DNA from: Bacteroidota bacterium
GTDB lineage: Bacteria > Bacteroidota > Bacteroidia > AKYH767-A > OLB10
Reading direction: 5' to 3'
DNA: 64,000 nt
Assembly (NCBI GenBank): GCA_016717325.1
Contig: JADKFV010000011.1
Span: 99,307-163,306, forward strand
Shown here: positions 1 to 9,334 of the stretch, one piece after another
Layout: the number at the start of each line of letters is the position of its first letter
Position numbering within the stretch: the first letter of the stretch is position 1
The notes under the pieces: model-generated
The model's database searches: none
Told to the model about the DNA's origin: nothing
The model's input: the letters and a program-made list of their open reading frames with translations, nothing else
Translations under genes and position numbers: made by a program

Positions 1-1
1 A

Positions 2-715
2 TATGGTGCGGCCATTTCTCCCGATGGTAAGATATTAGTTTTTTCATCAGACAAAAAAGATAAAACCGCTTTAGGAGGTCGTGATTTGTACATTTGCAAA
101 CACAATGAAAATGGAAGCTGGAGCACTCCTGTTAATATGGGAAGCTCAATTAATACAGCTAATGACGAAGATTTCCCCGTGTTTTTTGCCGATGGAAAAA
201 CATTGTTTTTTGCTTCTAATGGAAAAGAATCCATGGGAGGTTTTGATATAATGAAAACAATGCGTGCCGATGAAAATGCTGCATGGGATATGCCCATCAA
301 TATTGGTTATCCGTTAAACACAACTGATGATGATAAATATTTTTCTTTATTGCCCGATGGCAAAACAGGATACATTTCATGCGTAAAAGATTCGTCACTG
401 GGAGGTACAGACCTTTACAAATATAAATTAGCAGTGCCTTTGGTTGCTACTGATTTGGTTGTAGTAAAGGCAACCGCTGTAGTGGGCGCAACAGGTGCAC
501 CGACAAAAAATGCAAGGGTTACTATTTTGAAAAAAAGTACTGGGGCCACTGTAGGAGAATATTTCACTAATGCATCAACCGGAGCATTTGTGGCAGTGCT
601 TGCACCAGGCGAGTATGATGTGGCTATACGAACCGAAAAACTTGGCAAGTTTGATGCTACACTTGAAGTTCCTACTGGTGAAGCCAAAATTTATAAAATA
701 TTTACGCTACAATAA
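2..715 (+). CDS. PD40 beta-propeller protein, C-terminal part (5' end outside window)
   Basis: The reading frame is open from the first bases, so the true start lies upstream. The visible part has successive PD40/WD40-like blades, each with an SPDGK- or ADGKT-type turn followed by a GG-x-D strand (GGRDLY, GGFDI, GGTDLY), as in periplasmic TolB-like propellers. The last ~95 residues form a beta-rich domain with a GEYDV motif that resembles the carboxypeptidase-regulatory-like domain often following PD40 repeats in Bacteroidota. No OmpA peptidoglycan-binding domain follows, unlike PorE-type proteins. Probably periplasmic or outer-membrane associated; the exact role is unknown. Confidence 0.75.
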   Translation, partial: YGAAISPDGKILVFSSDKKDKTALGGRDLYICKHNENGSWSTPVNMGSSINTANDEDFPVFFADGKTLFFASNGKESMGGFDIMKTMRADENAAWDMPINIGYPLNTTDDDKYFSLLPDGKTGYISCVKDSSLGGTDLYKYKLAVPLVATDLVVVKATAVVGATGAPTKNARVTILKKSTGATVGEYFTNASTGAFVAVLAPGEYDVAIRTEKLGKFDATLEVPTGEAKIYKIFTLQ

Positions 716-737
716 TTTTTCACCAACTTTTTTTGAT

Positions 738-1512
738 ATGAATCTTAAGCTTAGCAAGCCATTGGCTTTTATCGATTTGGAAGCTACCGGTACAGTCATT
801 GGTCAAGATAGAATAGTGGAAATTTCTATTTTGAAATTGATGCCCGATGGAACCAGACAAATAAAAAACAAGGCGCATTAATCCGGAAATTCCCATTCCT
901 CCAGAAATCACCAAAATTCATGGAATGACCAATGCAGATCTCGTAAATGAACCGGTGTTTAAAGCCATAGCAGGAGAACTGGCCGCCTTTATTGACAATT
1001 CAGATTTGGCAGGCTACAACTCCAATAAGTTTGATGTACCTATGCTGGTGGACGAGTTTTTACGTTCGGGCCTACCTTTCGAAATGAAAGGGCGTAAAAT
1101 GGTTGACGTACAAAATATTTTTCATAAAATGGAACAGCGCACCCTTGCTGCAGCTTATAAATTTTATTGTGATAAAGCCATTGAAAATGCTCACAGTGCT
1201 GAGGCCGACATTTTTGCAACTTACGAAGTAATGATGGCCCAACTGGAAAAATATCCCAGCCTAAAGCCAGATGTTGATTTTCTTAGTGAGTTTTCTTCGT
1301 ATGGAAATTTTGTTGATTTTGCCGGACGAATAGTATATGACGACAAACAACAGGAAATTTTCAATTTCGGAAAACACAAAGGCAAAACAGTGAAAGAAAT
1401 TTTTCGAATAGAACCCTCATATTACGACTGGATGATGAAAGGCGATTTCTCGTTACAGACAAAACAAGTCATTACTTCGTTGCGATTGCGTGACTTTAAC
1501 GCAAAAGTTTAA
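738..1512 (+). CDS. DnaQ-like 3'-5' exonuclease, one frameshift
   Basis: A DEDDh-type exonuclease reading starts at ATG 738 (MNLKLSKPLAFIDLEATG). Motif I is FIDLEATG, motif II is GYNSNKFDVPML and motif III is HSAEADIFATYEV. A C-terminal segment GKHKGKTVKEI resembles the small module found after exonucleases of the exodeoxyribonuclease X type. The frame breaks at the A6 run 863-868: removing one A joins the N-terminal part to a continuation reading KTRRINPEIPIPPEIT and then to the long downstream frame. As written, translation would stop at 879-881. This is either a homopolymer error or a real frameshift. Likely role is nucleic-acid 3' end trimming or proofreading-like activity; it is not clearly the replicative epsilon subunit. 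Confidence 0.8.
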
Positions 1513-1543
1513 AAATATTTAGCAATTAGTAATGATTTATATT

Positions 1544-1551
1544 TACCTTCG
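1544..1551 (+). promoter_or_regulatory. Candidate Bacteroidota -7 box
   Basis: TACCTTCG matches TAnnTTTG at 7 of 8 positions and lies 30 bp upstream of the ATG at 1582, after an AT-rich spacer. No convincing -33 TTG was identified at the right distance. Confidence 0.4.
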
Positions 1552-1581
1552 CGGCAATTATCAATTAAAATAAAAAAAATT

Positions 1582-2765
1582 ATGAGAAAATTTACTTCAA
1601 GTATCTTAGCACTCTCTGTTTTTGCTGTGTTTTCAGCATCGGCACAAGTGCAAACACAAACTGCCATCGTATCTGCTAATGCAGAAACTGCGCCTTTGGC
1701 CGCAAAAGGTTCATACGTGAACAACAATATCAAAACGCTAGCTCAATTTGATGTTTTATTTACGTACGATATTGCAACACTATTGGGTGGTAATGGTAAA
1801 GCAGGTGTATGCATTGTTCCAAGCGGATTGGGATTCACTGTTTGGGTGTCTAACTGGGCAACAGATAGTTTATTCACAATAGAATTACCTGCTAACGTTG
1901 TTACTGCATTTCAAATTCCGGGTGTTGCTGTTGCTAACAGCGGTGTACGTGCCATGACATTTGACGGAACCAACATTTATGCATCTGCAAACTCAACTGA
2001 GGTGTTTGTGATTGATCCGGTAACAAAAACTGCGGTAAATTCGTTAGATTTTTCATCAGTTGGTTTCAATATTCGCGCTTTAACTTACGATCCAACTGCA
2101 AATAGTGGAGCAGGTGGTTTTGGTGCAGCAATTTTGCTACAGACATAGCTCTTACAGACATGACTGGGGCATTGGTAAGTACAATTTCAGCAGGAAATCA
2201 TGGTCTTACTGCAATGTACGGTGCAGCCTATGATGCATTAGGAACAAATGGTCCTAGCATTTGGTTTCATGACCAAGGTGGTGCAAATACTGATGATATA
2301 GTTGAAGTAGATATCGCAACCGGTACTCAAACAGGTGTTATGCATGATGTTTCTACTGACATTCCTGGTGCTACAGGTTCATTAGCAGGAGGTTTGTTTT
2401 TAACAAATGCATTAAATGCATCTGGTGCTTTGGTTGCAATGTGCCAGTCTACTCCAAACAATTATGCAGTGGTTTATGATTTAGCTCACTCAACAGGAAT
2501 ATTTGAAAGTGCTACTCAAAACGACCAATCTATATTTGTGTACCCAAATCCAGTGACAGACTTTGTACGTGTAAAATTCAATGCTGATGCTGCTGATTTT
2601 ACAACCGTTCAAATTATCAATGCACAAGGTAATGTAGTAAAAGAAATTACTGCCGGCACTCAGCAATTAGAGAAAATAAATGTTCAGGATTTGCAAGCAG
2701 GTATTTATACTGTAAAAGCAACAGGAAAAAACAAAACTGCTGTTCGTAAAATTACGGTTCAGTAA
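1582..2765 (+). CDS. T9SS-sorted secreted protein, one frameshift
   Basis: Starts with a clear signal peptide (MRKFTSSILALSVFAVFSA, cleavage likely near SAQ). The body is a propeller-like sequence describing repeated short strands (VFVIDPVTKTAV type). The last ~75 residues form a T9SS sorting domain: FVYPNPVTDFVRVKF, then an IINAQGNVVK strand, GIYTVKATG and a final KITVQ. The frame breaks around 2130: adding one A to gcagcaattttg links the N-terminal 188 codons to the downstream frame (ANFATDIALTDMTG). As written it stops at 2146-2148. The intact product would be ~395 residues, exported by Sec and anchored or released by T9SS. Function beyond secretion is not recognisable. A strong terminator follows. 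Confidence 0.8.
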
Positions 2766-2785
2766 TTTTTAAAAAATATTTGAAG

Positions 2786-2816
2786 AAAGCCACTCAAGTT
2801 GAGTGGCTTTTTTTTT
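2786..2816 (+). terminator. Rho-independent terminator
   Basis: A perfect 11-bp stem (2786-2796 paired with 2800-2810) with a 3-base loop is followed by a T tract of nine. It ends the T9SS gene at 1582-2765. Confidence 0.9.
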
Positions 2817-2869
2817 ATTTTCATTTCGAATTATGTTTACTTATTTTGTACTTGTTAATCCAAACATAA

Positions 2870-3583
2870 ATGAATCACCACATAAAATTTTTTATTCTGT
2901 TTTTTGCTATCATTTCAGCATGTGTTTCTTGCAACAATTCAATAAATGGTGAAGGCGAGGTTGGGCCGCATAAGCGAAACCTAAACAGTTTTAATTCAAT
3001 TAAAATAGAAACAAATGCTGATGTTTATATCAATGTGAGTGCCGGATCTGGTTGCACCATTTTGGCACAGGATAATATTGCCGAAGCCATTGAAACTAAG
3101 GTGGTTGATAATACATTGGTAATAATCAGCCATCGCAATTTTAATGTTGATGAGCCTGTTGTAATACAAGTTAATATGAGCGAAGTTGGCAGTCTCGACA
3201 TTGCAGGAGCAGGAAATATTTTTTGTAAAAGCCCAATTGCCTCAAAGAACTTAACACTAGACCTGAGTGGTGCAGGTTCAATGGAATTAACCTTGGCTGC
3301 AATCAATTTGGATGCAAAATTATCGGGTGCGGGCAATATCAATTTGCGAGGCAGTGCTGAAAATGCTACAATAAAATTAAGCGGTGCCGGAAAAATAAAT
3401 GCTGACCAATTAGTAATAAATGACTGTAAAGTAAGTGTTTCGGGTGTTGGTAATGCAACAGTAAATGTGAATGAAGAATTGGATGCAAAAGTAACCGGTG
3501 CAGGTAATATTTATTACAGCGGTAAAGTAACAGATGTAAAAACGAAAATTTCGGGAATTGGTAAAATTGAACGTGAAAAATAA
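2870..3583 (+). CDS. GIN-domain (DUF2807) lipoprotein
   Basis: A lipoprotein signal is present with lipobox I-S-A-C at residues 15-18. The mature part is a right-handed beta-helix-like array in which S/A-G-A-G-x-I/M motifs (DIAGAGNIF, DLSGAGSMEL, KLSGAGNINL, KLSGAGKI, KVTGAGNIYY) recur about every 20 residues. This is the hallmark of the putative auto-transporter adhesin head GIN domain. Length (237 aa) is normal for the family. Such proteins are very common in Bacteroidota, and their function is undetermined (surface or periplasmic). It reads toward the AMP nucleosidase gene with only ~20 bp between them, so co-transcription is likely. Confidence 0.85.
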   Translation: MNHHIKFFILFFAIISACVSCNNSINGEGEVGPHKRNLNSFNSIKIETNADVYINVSAGSGCTILAQDNIAEAIETKVVDNTLVIISHRNFNVDEPVVIQVNMSEVGSLDIAGAGNIFCKSPIASKNLTLDLSGAGSMELTLAAINLDAKLSGAGNINLRGSAENATIKLSGAGKINADQLVINDCKVSVSGVGNATVNVNEELDAKVTGAGNIYYSGKVTDVKTKISGIGKIEREK

Positions 3584-3604
3584 TTGCTACTAATACAAAC
3601 AACA

Positions 3605-4375
3605 ATGAACAGCAAAACCGAAATAGTAAATAACTGGTTGCCCAGATATACCGGAACCGAACTTAAAGATTTCGGAGCCTATATTATCCTCACAAACTTT
3701 GGGCATTACGTTACAAAATTTGCTGAATGGAACAAATTAGATGTATGCGGTTTGGATAAGCCAATGCCCAATGCCACGGCTAAGGGTATTACAATAATAA
3801 ATTTTGGAATGGGCAGTGCAAATGCTGCAACTATAATGGATTTGCTAAGCGCTATTAGTCCAAAAGCATGTTTGTTTCTTGGTAAGTGCGGAGGCTTGAA
3901 GAAAAAAAATAAACTTGGCGATCTCATTATTCCAATAGCTGCAATAAGAGGTGAAGGAACATCGAATGATTATTTTCCTCCTGAAGTGCCTGCATTGCCG
4001 GCCTTTAGCTTACAAAAGGCCGTATCTACAACTATTCGCAACAACAATAAAGATTACTGGACCGGTACAGTTTATACAACAAACAGACGTGTTTGGGAAC
4101 ACGATGTTGAATTTAAAAAGTATCTGCAAAAGTTGCGTGCTATGGCAATTGACATGGAAACTGCTACCATTTTTATAACAGGATTTGCCAACCAAATTCC
4201 TACAGGAGCATTGCTTTTGGTGAGCGATCAGCCGATGATATCGACCGGAGTAAAAACGGCTATTAGCGACAGAAAAATAACTTCCAAATTTGTTGATGAA
4301 CACCTGCGCATTGGTATTGAATCGCTTGAGCAACTCATTAATAATGGTAATACTGTAAAACATCTCCGCTTCTAA
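3605..4375 (+). CDS. amn: AMP nucleosidase
   Basis: A member of the phosphorylase/nucleosidase family that hydrolyses AMP to adenine and ribose 5-phosphate. Visible family features are INFGMGSANAATIMDLL near the substrate pocket, CLFLGKCGGLKKKNKLGD, and the MAIDMETATIF segment, which carries the ribose-binding Met-Glu. Length (~256 aa) matches the short Bacteroidota form that lacks the N-terminal regulatory domain of the E. coli enzyme. ATG 3605 is chosen over the in-frame TTG at 3584 because MNSKTEIVNNWL fits the family start. It is followed after 18 bp by holA. Confidence 0.88.
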   Translation: MNSKTEIVNNWLPRYTGTELKDFGAYIILTNFGHYVTKFAEWNKLDVCGLDKPMPNATAKGITIINFGMGSANAATIMDLLSAISPKACLFLGKCGGLKKKNKLGDLIIPIAAIRGEGTSNDYFPPEVPALPAFSLQKAVSTTIRNNNKDYWTGTVYTTNRRVWEHDVEFKKYLQKLRAMAIDMETATIFITGFANQIPTGALLLVSDQPMISTGVKTAISDRKITSKFVDEHLRIGIESLEQLINNGNTVKHLRF

Positions 4376-4393
4376 TAAATATATATTTTTCAA

Positions 4394-5419
4394 GTGCCAG
4401 CAGTAAACTTCACTTCTCTTCAAAAAGATATTACTCATAAAAAATTCGTACCTGTATATGTTTTACAAGGTGACGAACCATATTACGTTGATGAAATATG
4501 TGATTTTATGTGCACAAATATTATCGATGAAATGCTGCTTGAATTTAACCAAACTATATTGTATGGCCGCGATGTGGATGCTTTGCAAATAGTATCGCAG
4601 GCAAAACGATATCCGGTGATGAGTGATTTCCAATTGGTAATGATAAAAGAAGCACAGGATGTAAAATCATGGAAAAAGGAAGAAGATTACGAACCATTTA
4701 TTCAATATCTAAAAAATCCTGCACCTACAACTATTCTTGTTTTGGCTTTTAAAAGCAAAGGAATTGATAAACGCACGCGATTATTCAAGGCCATAAACAG
4801 TGTTGCAACTATTATGGAATCAAACAAGTTGAAAGATGAAATGATTCCAGCCTGGATTGTTGACTACTTATCATTAAAAAAAGTAAAAATAAAGACCGAT
4901 GCAACTCAACTGCTTGCCGAATCGCTTGGTAATGACTTAAGTAAAGTGGCGAATGAATTGGGGAAATTGCTTATCAATTTTAAGCAAGGCGAAGAGATAA
5001 CTTTAGATCATATTGAAAAAAACATTGGAATAAGTAAAGACTTTAATGTATTCGAACTTCAGAAGGCAATTGGTCAGCGTAATGTTTATAAAGCAAATCT
5101 GATAGCCAGATATTTTGGCTCCAACCCTAGAAGCAATCCGTTGGTTGTAACACTTGGCAGCCTGCATTCTTTCTTTTCAAAATTACTTATTTACCATAGT
5201 ATGAAAGGCAGGCAAACCAATGAAATAGCTTCCGCAATGGGCGTTTCGCCATATTTTATGGATGAGTACAATGTGGCCGCGAGAAATTATAATACCTCAA
5301 AACTTATTGACATAGCCTCCTTAATTCGCACATGCGATCTCCGTTCGAAAGGAATAAACAACACCAGTACCAGCGAAGGTGAACTTTTAAAAGAATTGGT
5401 ATACAAAATATTGCACTAG
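4394..5419 (+). CDS. holA: DNA polymerase III delta subunit
   Basis: Clamp-loader delta subunit of 341 aa, using a GTG start at 4394. It shows the usual N-terminal segment VPVYVLQGDEPYYVDEICDF (degenerate P-loop-like region of delta), the AAA+ lid region, and a C-terminal collar domain with NVFELQKAIGQRNVYKA and GELLKELVYKIL. It opens the beta sliding clamp during loading. The gene is intact, unlike several neighbours. The 18-bp gap from amn suggests one transcript. Confidence 0.92.
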   Translation: MPAVNFTSLQKDITHKKFVPVYVLQGDEPYYVDEICDFMCTNIIDEMLLEFNQTILYGRDVDALQIVSQAKRYPVMSDFQLVMIKEAQDVKSWKKEEDYEPFIQYLKNPAPTTILVLAFKSKGIDKRTRLFKAINSVATIMESNKLKDEMIPAWIVDYLSLKKVKIKTDATQLLAESLGNDLSKVANELGKLLINFKQGEEITLDHIEKNIGISKDFNVFELQKAIGQRNVYKANLIARYFGSNPRSNPLVVTLGSLHSFFSKLLIYHSMKGRQTNEIASAMGVSPYFMDEYNVAARNYNTSKLIDIASLIRTCDLRSKGINNTSTSEGELLKELVYKILH

Positions 5420-6001
5420 AAGTTATTCCCGTTTTTTGCATTATTTATAAGGGTAAAATAAGCAATATAACAAAGTCTATCTCTTTGTATTTAGTATTAT
5501 TGAATTCACAACCAGTTTTTTTTAGTTTTATAGACCTCTCGTCCTTTCGCAACAAAAGGCATTCTCATTTCCCACTCAACTAAATGCTTCATGGTTTAAT
5601 ATTTCTAAAAATGATACCGTACTAAGGGAAAACCCTCATATTAAAATAGGGTGGAAGCATGCTTGAATAAAGGGTCTTGTTGGCGTTTCTTTGTGCCGTT
5701 CAATTGCCATTACAAACACTAATACACACTCAAAATTATCTTCAGCTTTTCATTAAATTAAGGGGAAAAAAGCCGGCTAACCCAAATGCCGGCTTTTTCA
5801 TTTGTACTATTTCAAGTATAACTTTTGGCACATAAATTATTGATAAACAGTATATTAAAGTTTTTACTTAAAAAAATAGTTTAAGCAAGTTTTGTTCAAA
5901 GATGAAGAACCCGTTTTTTCACCCAAAAGATGGCTAATGATGTTGTATAATTGAAACTAAGCTTTTTATTTGCCATTCTCTCAAAAAGGAAAATCTTACT
6001 T
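5420..6001. other. Intergenic region, no clear gene
   Basis: About 580 bp between holA and the response regulator. It contains one good hairpin terminator (5766-5798). A 28-codon minus-strand frame at 5506-5592 begins ATG and reads MKHLVEWEMRMPFVAKG; nothing supports it as a gene. No RNA gene was recognised. Confidence 0.5.
5766..5798 (+). terminator. Rho-independent terminator
   Basis: An 11-bp stem (AAAAAGCCGGC with GCCGGCTTTTT) encloses a 10-11 base loop and ends in a run of five T. It lies 350 bp after holA, so it may end a long 3' UTR or an unrecognised small transcript. Confidence 0.75.
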
Positions 6002-6373
6002 ATGGAAAACAAAAAAGTTCTCGTAATAGAGGACGATAGTATTTTATCGTTATTCTATCGATCATTATTAAAGCGCATGGGCTATAGCGTTGTGGGTGTA
6101 ATCAATAACAGTAATGATGTAGCAAATGCAGTAAGTAAACATCAGCCTGACATTCTATTGATGGACGTAAAAATTGCCGGTGATGCCGATGGGATTGAAA
6201 CTGCACGCGAAATAAGAACCGGAAATGGAATGCCCATTATTTTTACTACAGGAAACTCAGAGCCCGAAACTGTTAAACGCGCTAAAGAGGTTTCAAATTC
6301 CTATTACCTGGTAAAACCAATTTTGGAAATGGATTTGAAAAAAGTGCTTGATGGTCTGTATGCTATAGCATAA
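6002..6373 (+). CDS. Receiver-only response regulator
   Basis: A single CheY-like receiver domain of 123 aa with no output domain. Acidic pocket is VIEDD at residues ~9-12, phosphoacceptor Asp is in ILLMDVKIAG, the switch Thr/Ser is in FTTGNS and the conserved Lys is in YLVKPI. The start is set at ATG 6002 (MENKKVLVIEDD), the normal beginning of a receiver; an in-frame upstream ATG at 5951 would add an unlikely 17-residue leader. It stands alone and converges on fabD. It probably relays a phosphoryl signal from an unlinked histidine kinase. Confidence 0.85.
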   Translation: MENKKVLVIEDDSILSLFYRSLLKRMGYSVVGVINNSNDVANAVSKHQPDILLMDVKIAGDADGIETAREIRTGNGMPIIFTTGNSEPETVKRAKEVSNSYYLVKPILEMDLKKVLDGLYAIA

Positions 6374-6383
6374 CCAACTATAG

Positions 6384-7253
6384 CTAGACAATCACTGCGT
6401 CCTTATCAATTTTTTTAATCAACCCTTGTAAAACCTTTCCCGGGCCTAATTCTGTAAAAGTAATTGCACCATGACGAATCATGTTGTGAATGGTTTGTGT
6501 CCAAAGAACAGGGGCGGTTAGTTGTGCTATCAGGTTTTTCTTTATTTCATCGGCATTTTGCGATGGCGAAGCGTTTACATTTTGATAAATTGGACAAATA
6601 GGCTCCGAAAATCTTGTGGCATCTATTGCACTTTCAAGCCTTTCGGCTGCAGGCTCCATAAATGGCGAATGAAATGCACCACCTACCGATAATTTGATAG
6701 CACGTTTGGCACCTGCATCTAACATTCTTTTACAAGCTTCGTCAATGCCGGCTTCGGAACCTGAAATTACAATTTGGCCGGGGCAATTGAAATTTGCACA
6801 CACAACAATTTCTTTAATACTGTTACAAATTTGTTCCACTATAGTATCATCCAGTGCCAATATTGCCGCCATTGTCGATGGGTTTATTTCGCATGCATGT
6901 TGCATTGCAAGGGCTCGTTCGCTTACCAGCTTTAATCCGGCTTCGAAAGTTAAACCTTTGGCGGCTGTAAGTGCCGAAAACTCCCCCAATGAATGGCCTG
7001 CAACCATTTTAGGTTGAAAACCATTTCCCATTTCATAGGCCGCAATTACCGAATGTATATATATTGCAGGCTGGGTTACCCTTGTTTGTTTCAACTCTTC
7101 TTCGGTACCACCAAACATAGTATCGGTAATACGAAAACCCAAAATGTCATTGGCGAGTTCGAAGCATTGTTTGGCTGCTTGTGAAGCATCATACAATTCT
7201 TTACCCATTCCAATAAATTGCGAACCTTGTCCGGGAAAAACGTAAGCGTGCAT
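6384..7253 (-). CDS. fabD: Malonyl-CoA:ACP transacylase
   Basis: Transfers malonyl from CoA to acyl carrier protein for fatty acid synthesis in the cytoplasm. FPGQGSQ lies at the N terminus, the nucleophile Ser88 sits in GHSLGE, the conserved Arg is in SERALAMQ and the catalytic His is in GGAFHSPFM. TELGPGKVLQGLIKK lies near the C terminus. Length 289 aa is normal and the gene is intact. It runs convergent to the response regulator, with only 10 bp between the stop codons, and heads away from folE on the same strand. Confidence 0.95.
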   Translation of the reverse strand: MHAYVFPGQGSQFIGMGKELYDASQAAKQCFELANDILGFRITDTMFGGTEEELKQTRVTQPAIYIHSVIAAYEMGNGFQPKMVAGHSLGEFSALTAAKGLTFEAGLKLVSERALAMQHACEINPSTMAAILALDDTIVEQICNSIKEIVVCANFNCPGQIVISGSEAGIDEACKRMLDAGAKRAIKLSVGGAFHSPFMEPAAERLESAIDATRFSEPICPIYQNVNASPSQNADEIKKNLIAQLTAPVLWTQTIHNMIRHGAITFTELGPGKVLQGLIKKIDKDAVIV

Positions 7254-7337
7254 ATTTTTTTTGATTTTTAAGTGCTACAATATTAGAATAATATTGTTTC
7301 TAAAAGAAACTCAAAAATGCTTTTAAATAAGAAAGTT

Positions 7338-7958
7338 TTACTTTAGCGAAGTACTAATCAAGCTAATAAACTCTTTACGGGTTGCTTGTTTTTCAAATTC
7401 GCCAGTAAATGCCGAAGTGGTAGTAACGGAATTTTGCTTTTGAACTCCACGCATCTGCATACACAAGTGTTGTGCTTCAATAACCACAGCTACACCCAAA
7501 GGCTTCAGTGTGTTCTGGAGACAATCGCGAATTTCGTTGGTAAGTCTTTCCTGAACCTGCAATCTGCGAGCAAAAGCATCAACAATACGTGGTATTTTAC
7601 TCAAGCCAACAATATGGCCATTAGGAATATATGCAATATGAGCTTTACCGAAAAAAGGTAACATATGGTGTTCGCAAAGGGAATACACCTCTATATCTTT
7701 TACTACTACCATTTGGCTGTAATCTTCTTCGAACATGGCGCTTTTCAAAATTTCTTCGGCATCCATATTATATCCCTGAGTTAAAAATTGCATTGCTTTT
7801 GATGCTCGTTTTGGTGTATTTATTAAACCATTTCGCGAGGTATCTTCACCAATTATATTAAGAATATTGGAATAAGCTTTAGCACCATCTGCAACTAATT
7901 CTTCGTTGTAACTGTCGATACGCTTATAACCTGATATAACTTGCTTTACTTTTTCCAC
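7338..7958 (-). CDS. folE: GTP cyclohydrolase I
   Basis: Converts GTP to 7,8-dihydroneopterin triphosphate, the first step of tetrahydrofolate and of the 7-deazapurine/pterin routes. Zinc ligands are visible in SLCEHHMLPFFG and in the downstream Cys of AQHLCMQMRG. HIVGLSKIPRIVDAFARR and the C-terminal TRKEFISLI are typical. Length 206 aa is normal. It lies just downstream of the PTPS/QueD-like gene on the same strand, so the two probably feed one pathway. Confidence 0.95.
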   Translation of the reverse strand: MEKVKQVISGYKRIDSYNEELVADGAKAYSNILNIIGEDTSRNGLINTPKRASKAMQFLTQGYNMDAEEILKSAMFEEDYSQMVVVKDIEVYSLCEHHMLPFFGKAHIAYIPNGHIVGLSKIPRIVDAFARRLQVQERLTNEIRDCLQNTLKPLGVAVVIEAQHLCMQMRGVQKQNSVTTTSAFTGEFEKQATRKEFISLISTSLK

Positions 7959-8029
7959 CTTGCAATTTTTAAAATTAATTATTGTAACATAACACGAATG
8001 AGATCAAATTAGTTTCGCAGCATAATTAT

Positions 8030-8440
8030 CTAACCGAAATATTCAACGCAGTTACGCTCTGTTTCGTGCAGTTTAATGCAATGCAAAGTACAACCATGGT
8101 TTTGTATTTCATCTTTTAATTCATTCCAAATGGCCATCACTACATTTTCGGTTGTGGGGTTTACACCCTTCATAAAAGGCACATCGAGGTTTAGGTTTCT
8201 ATGGTCGAGTTTGTCAAGTACTTTCTCTTTTATAAGATTGCTCAATACTTTAAGGTCCATCACAAATCCTGTTACTTCGCTCGGCATGCCCTTTACGGTA
8301 ACATATAAATCATAATTATGGCCATGCCAGTTTGGGTTCGAACATTTTCCAAATACGGCAAGGTTTTGCTCATCGGTCCAATCGGTGCGGTGCACTTTAT
8401 GTGCAGCATTGAAATGTTCTTTACGTGTTACATAAAACAT
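8030..8440 (-). CDS. 6-pyruvoyltetrahydropterin synthase / QueD family protein
   Basis: A 136-aa T-fold enzyme acting on dihydroneopterin triphosphate. Zinc ligands are the His of FNAAHKV and the pair in NWHGHNYDLYV. The catalytic Cys lies in GKCSNPNWHGH with the C-x5-HGH spacing of PTPS proteins rather than the C-x3-HGH of E. coli QueD. DLKVLSNLIKEKVLDKLDHRNLN and PTTENVVMAIWNEL are also typical. It lies upstream of folE in the same direction. It could serve queuosine synthesis (carboxytetrahydropterin) or a tetrahydropterin route; the sequence alone does not decide. Confidence 0.85.
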   Translation of the reverse strand: MFYVTRKEHFNAAHKVHRTDWTDEQNLAVFGKCSNPNWHGHNYDLYVTVKGMPSEVTGFVMDLKVLSNLIKEKVLDKLDHRNLNLDVPFMKGVNPTTENVVMAIWNELKDEIQNHGCTLHCIKLHETERNCVEYFG

Positions 8441-8499
8441 ACTTGTAGTTTTCTTAAAAAAATTATTGCCTGTTAATTTCTATCATGTTATTTCGCGGG

Positions 8500-8507
8500 C
8501 AAATATA
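8500..8507 (-). promoter_or_regulatory. -7 promoter box for the PTPS/QueD-like gene
   Basis: On the minus strand the sequence reads TATATTTG followed by C, a full match to TAnnTTTG, 60 bp upstream of the ATG at 8440. Confidence 0.55.
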
Positions 8508-8588
8508 GCTATACCATATTGTTATGCGAAACAAAAGATGACAACCCTGTTGTGGTAATTCTAAAATGGTACTTATATTATTTTTTTT

Positions 8589-8596
8589 TAGTTTCG
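8589..8596 (+). promoter_or_regulatory. -7 promoter box for mqnB
   Basis: TAGTTTCG matches TAnnTTTG at 7 of 8 positions. A start site ~7 bp downstream (about 8603) leaves room for a short leader before codon 8626, which supports the longer MqnB form. Confidence 0.4.
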
Positions 8597-8625
8597 TACA
8601 CTATTAAACTTTTAAAAACATCGAC

Positions 8626-9324
8626 ATTAAAACAAAGAAAGCAATTCTCATAGTAAGTGCAACATATAATGAACTGCAATTAGATAAACGTTTTACGCCC
8701 ATTCAAACGGATAAACAATGGCAGTTGTATGAAATAGAAAATACTGCCATTTACAACTTAATCACCGGGGTAGGAATGGTAAATACTGCATATCATTTGT
8801 CGGAATTTTTGCATCAGCACAAGGTTGACATAGTGATAAATGCCGGCATTGCAGGTAGCTTCGACAATAACATTGCCATTGGCGATACCGTTATGATTGA
8901 ATATGACTGTTTTAGCGACTTAGGAGTGGAGGATAATGATCGCTTTCTAACGGCACATGAGGCAAATCTTATTGGCAATAATGAATTCCCTTTTACTAAT
9001 GGATGGCTTTCCGCAAAATTACCTGATGATACATTTTACTACAAATATAAGAAGGTGAAATGCATTACTGTAAATACTGTACATGGCAATGCACACAGTA
9101 TTGAGCGAGTTATTGAAAAATATAATCCTCAAATAGAAACAATGGAAAGCGCAGCAGTGTTATGGATTAGTAAAATGAAAGCATTACCATGTATTTTGCT
9201 ACGAACAATAAGCAACAAAGTAGAACCTCGCAATAAAGAAAATTGGCAGTTGATTAGGTCAATAAAAAATTTGAATGAAGCATTAGACGAAATTTTAATT
9301 CATATTTGCACCAACAAATTTTAA
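8626..9324 (+). CDS. mqnB: Futalosine hydrolase
   Basis: Removes the base from futalosine in the alternative (futalosine) menaquinone pathway. It shows a nucleoside phosphorylase fold with AILIVSATYNE at the N terminus, ITGVGMVNTAYHL, DIVINAGIAGSF, and METMESAAV carrying the ribose-binding Glu. Homology clearly begins upstream of the first standard start in this frame (TTG at 8725), which would delete the first strand. The best fit is ATT 8626 (IKTKKAILIVS), a rare start, or an ATG altered by one base. mqnD follows after 10 bp in the same direction. Confidence 0.82.
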   Translation: MKTKKAILIVSATYNELQLDKRFTPIQTDKQWQLYEIENTAIYNLITGVGMVNTAYHLSEFLHQHKVDIVINAGIAGSFDNNIAIGDTVMIEYDCFSDLGVEDNDRFLTAHEANLIGNNEFPFTNGWLSAKLPDDTFYYKYKKVKCITVNTVHGNAHSIERVIEKYNPQIETMESAAVLWISKMKALPCILLRTISNKVEPRNKENWQLIRSIKNLNEALDEILIHICTNKF

Positions 9325-9334
9325 GAAATTAAAA

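Noticed and set aside
5506..5592. 28-codon minus-strand frame downstream of holA
   Set aside because: Short, isolated, no homology recognised, no promoter or ribosome site.
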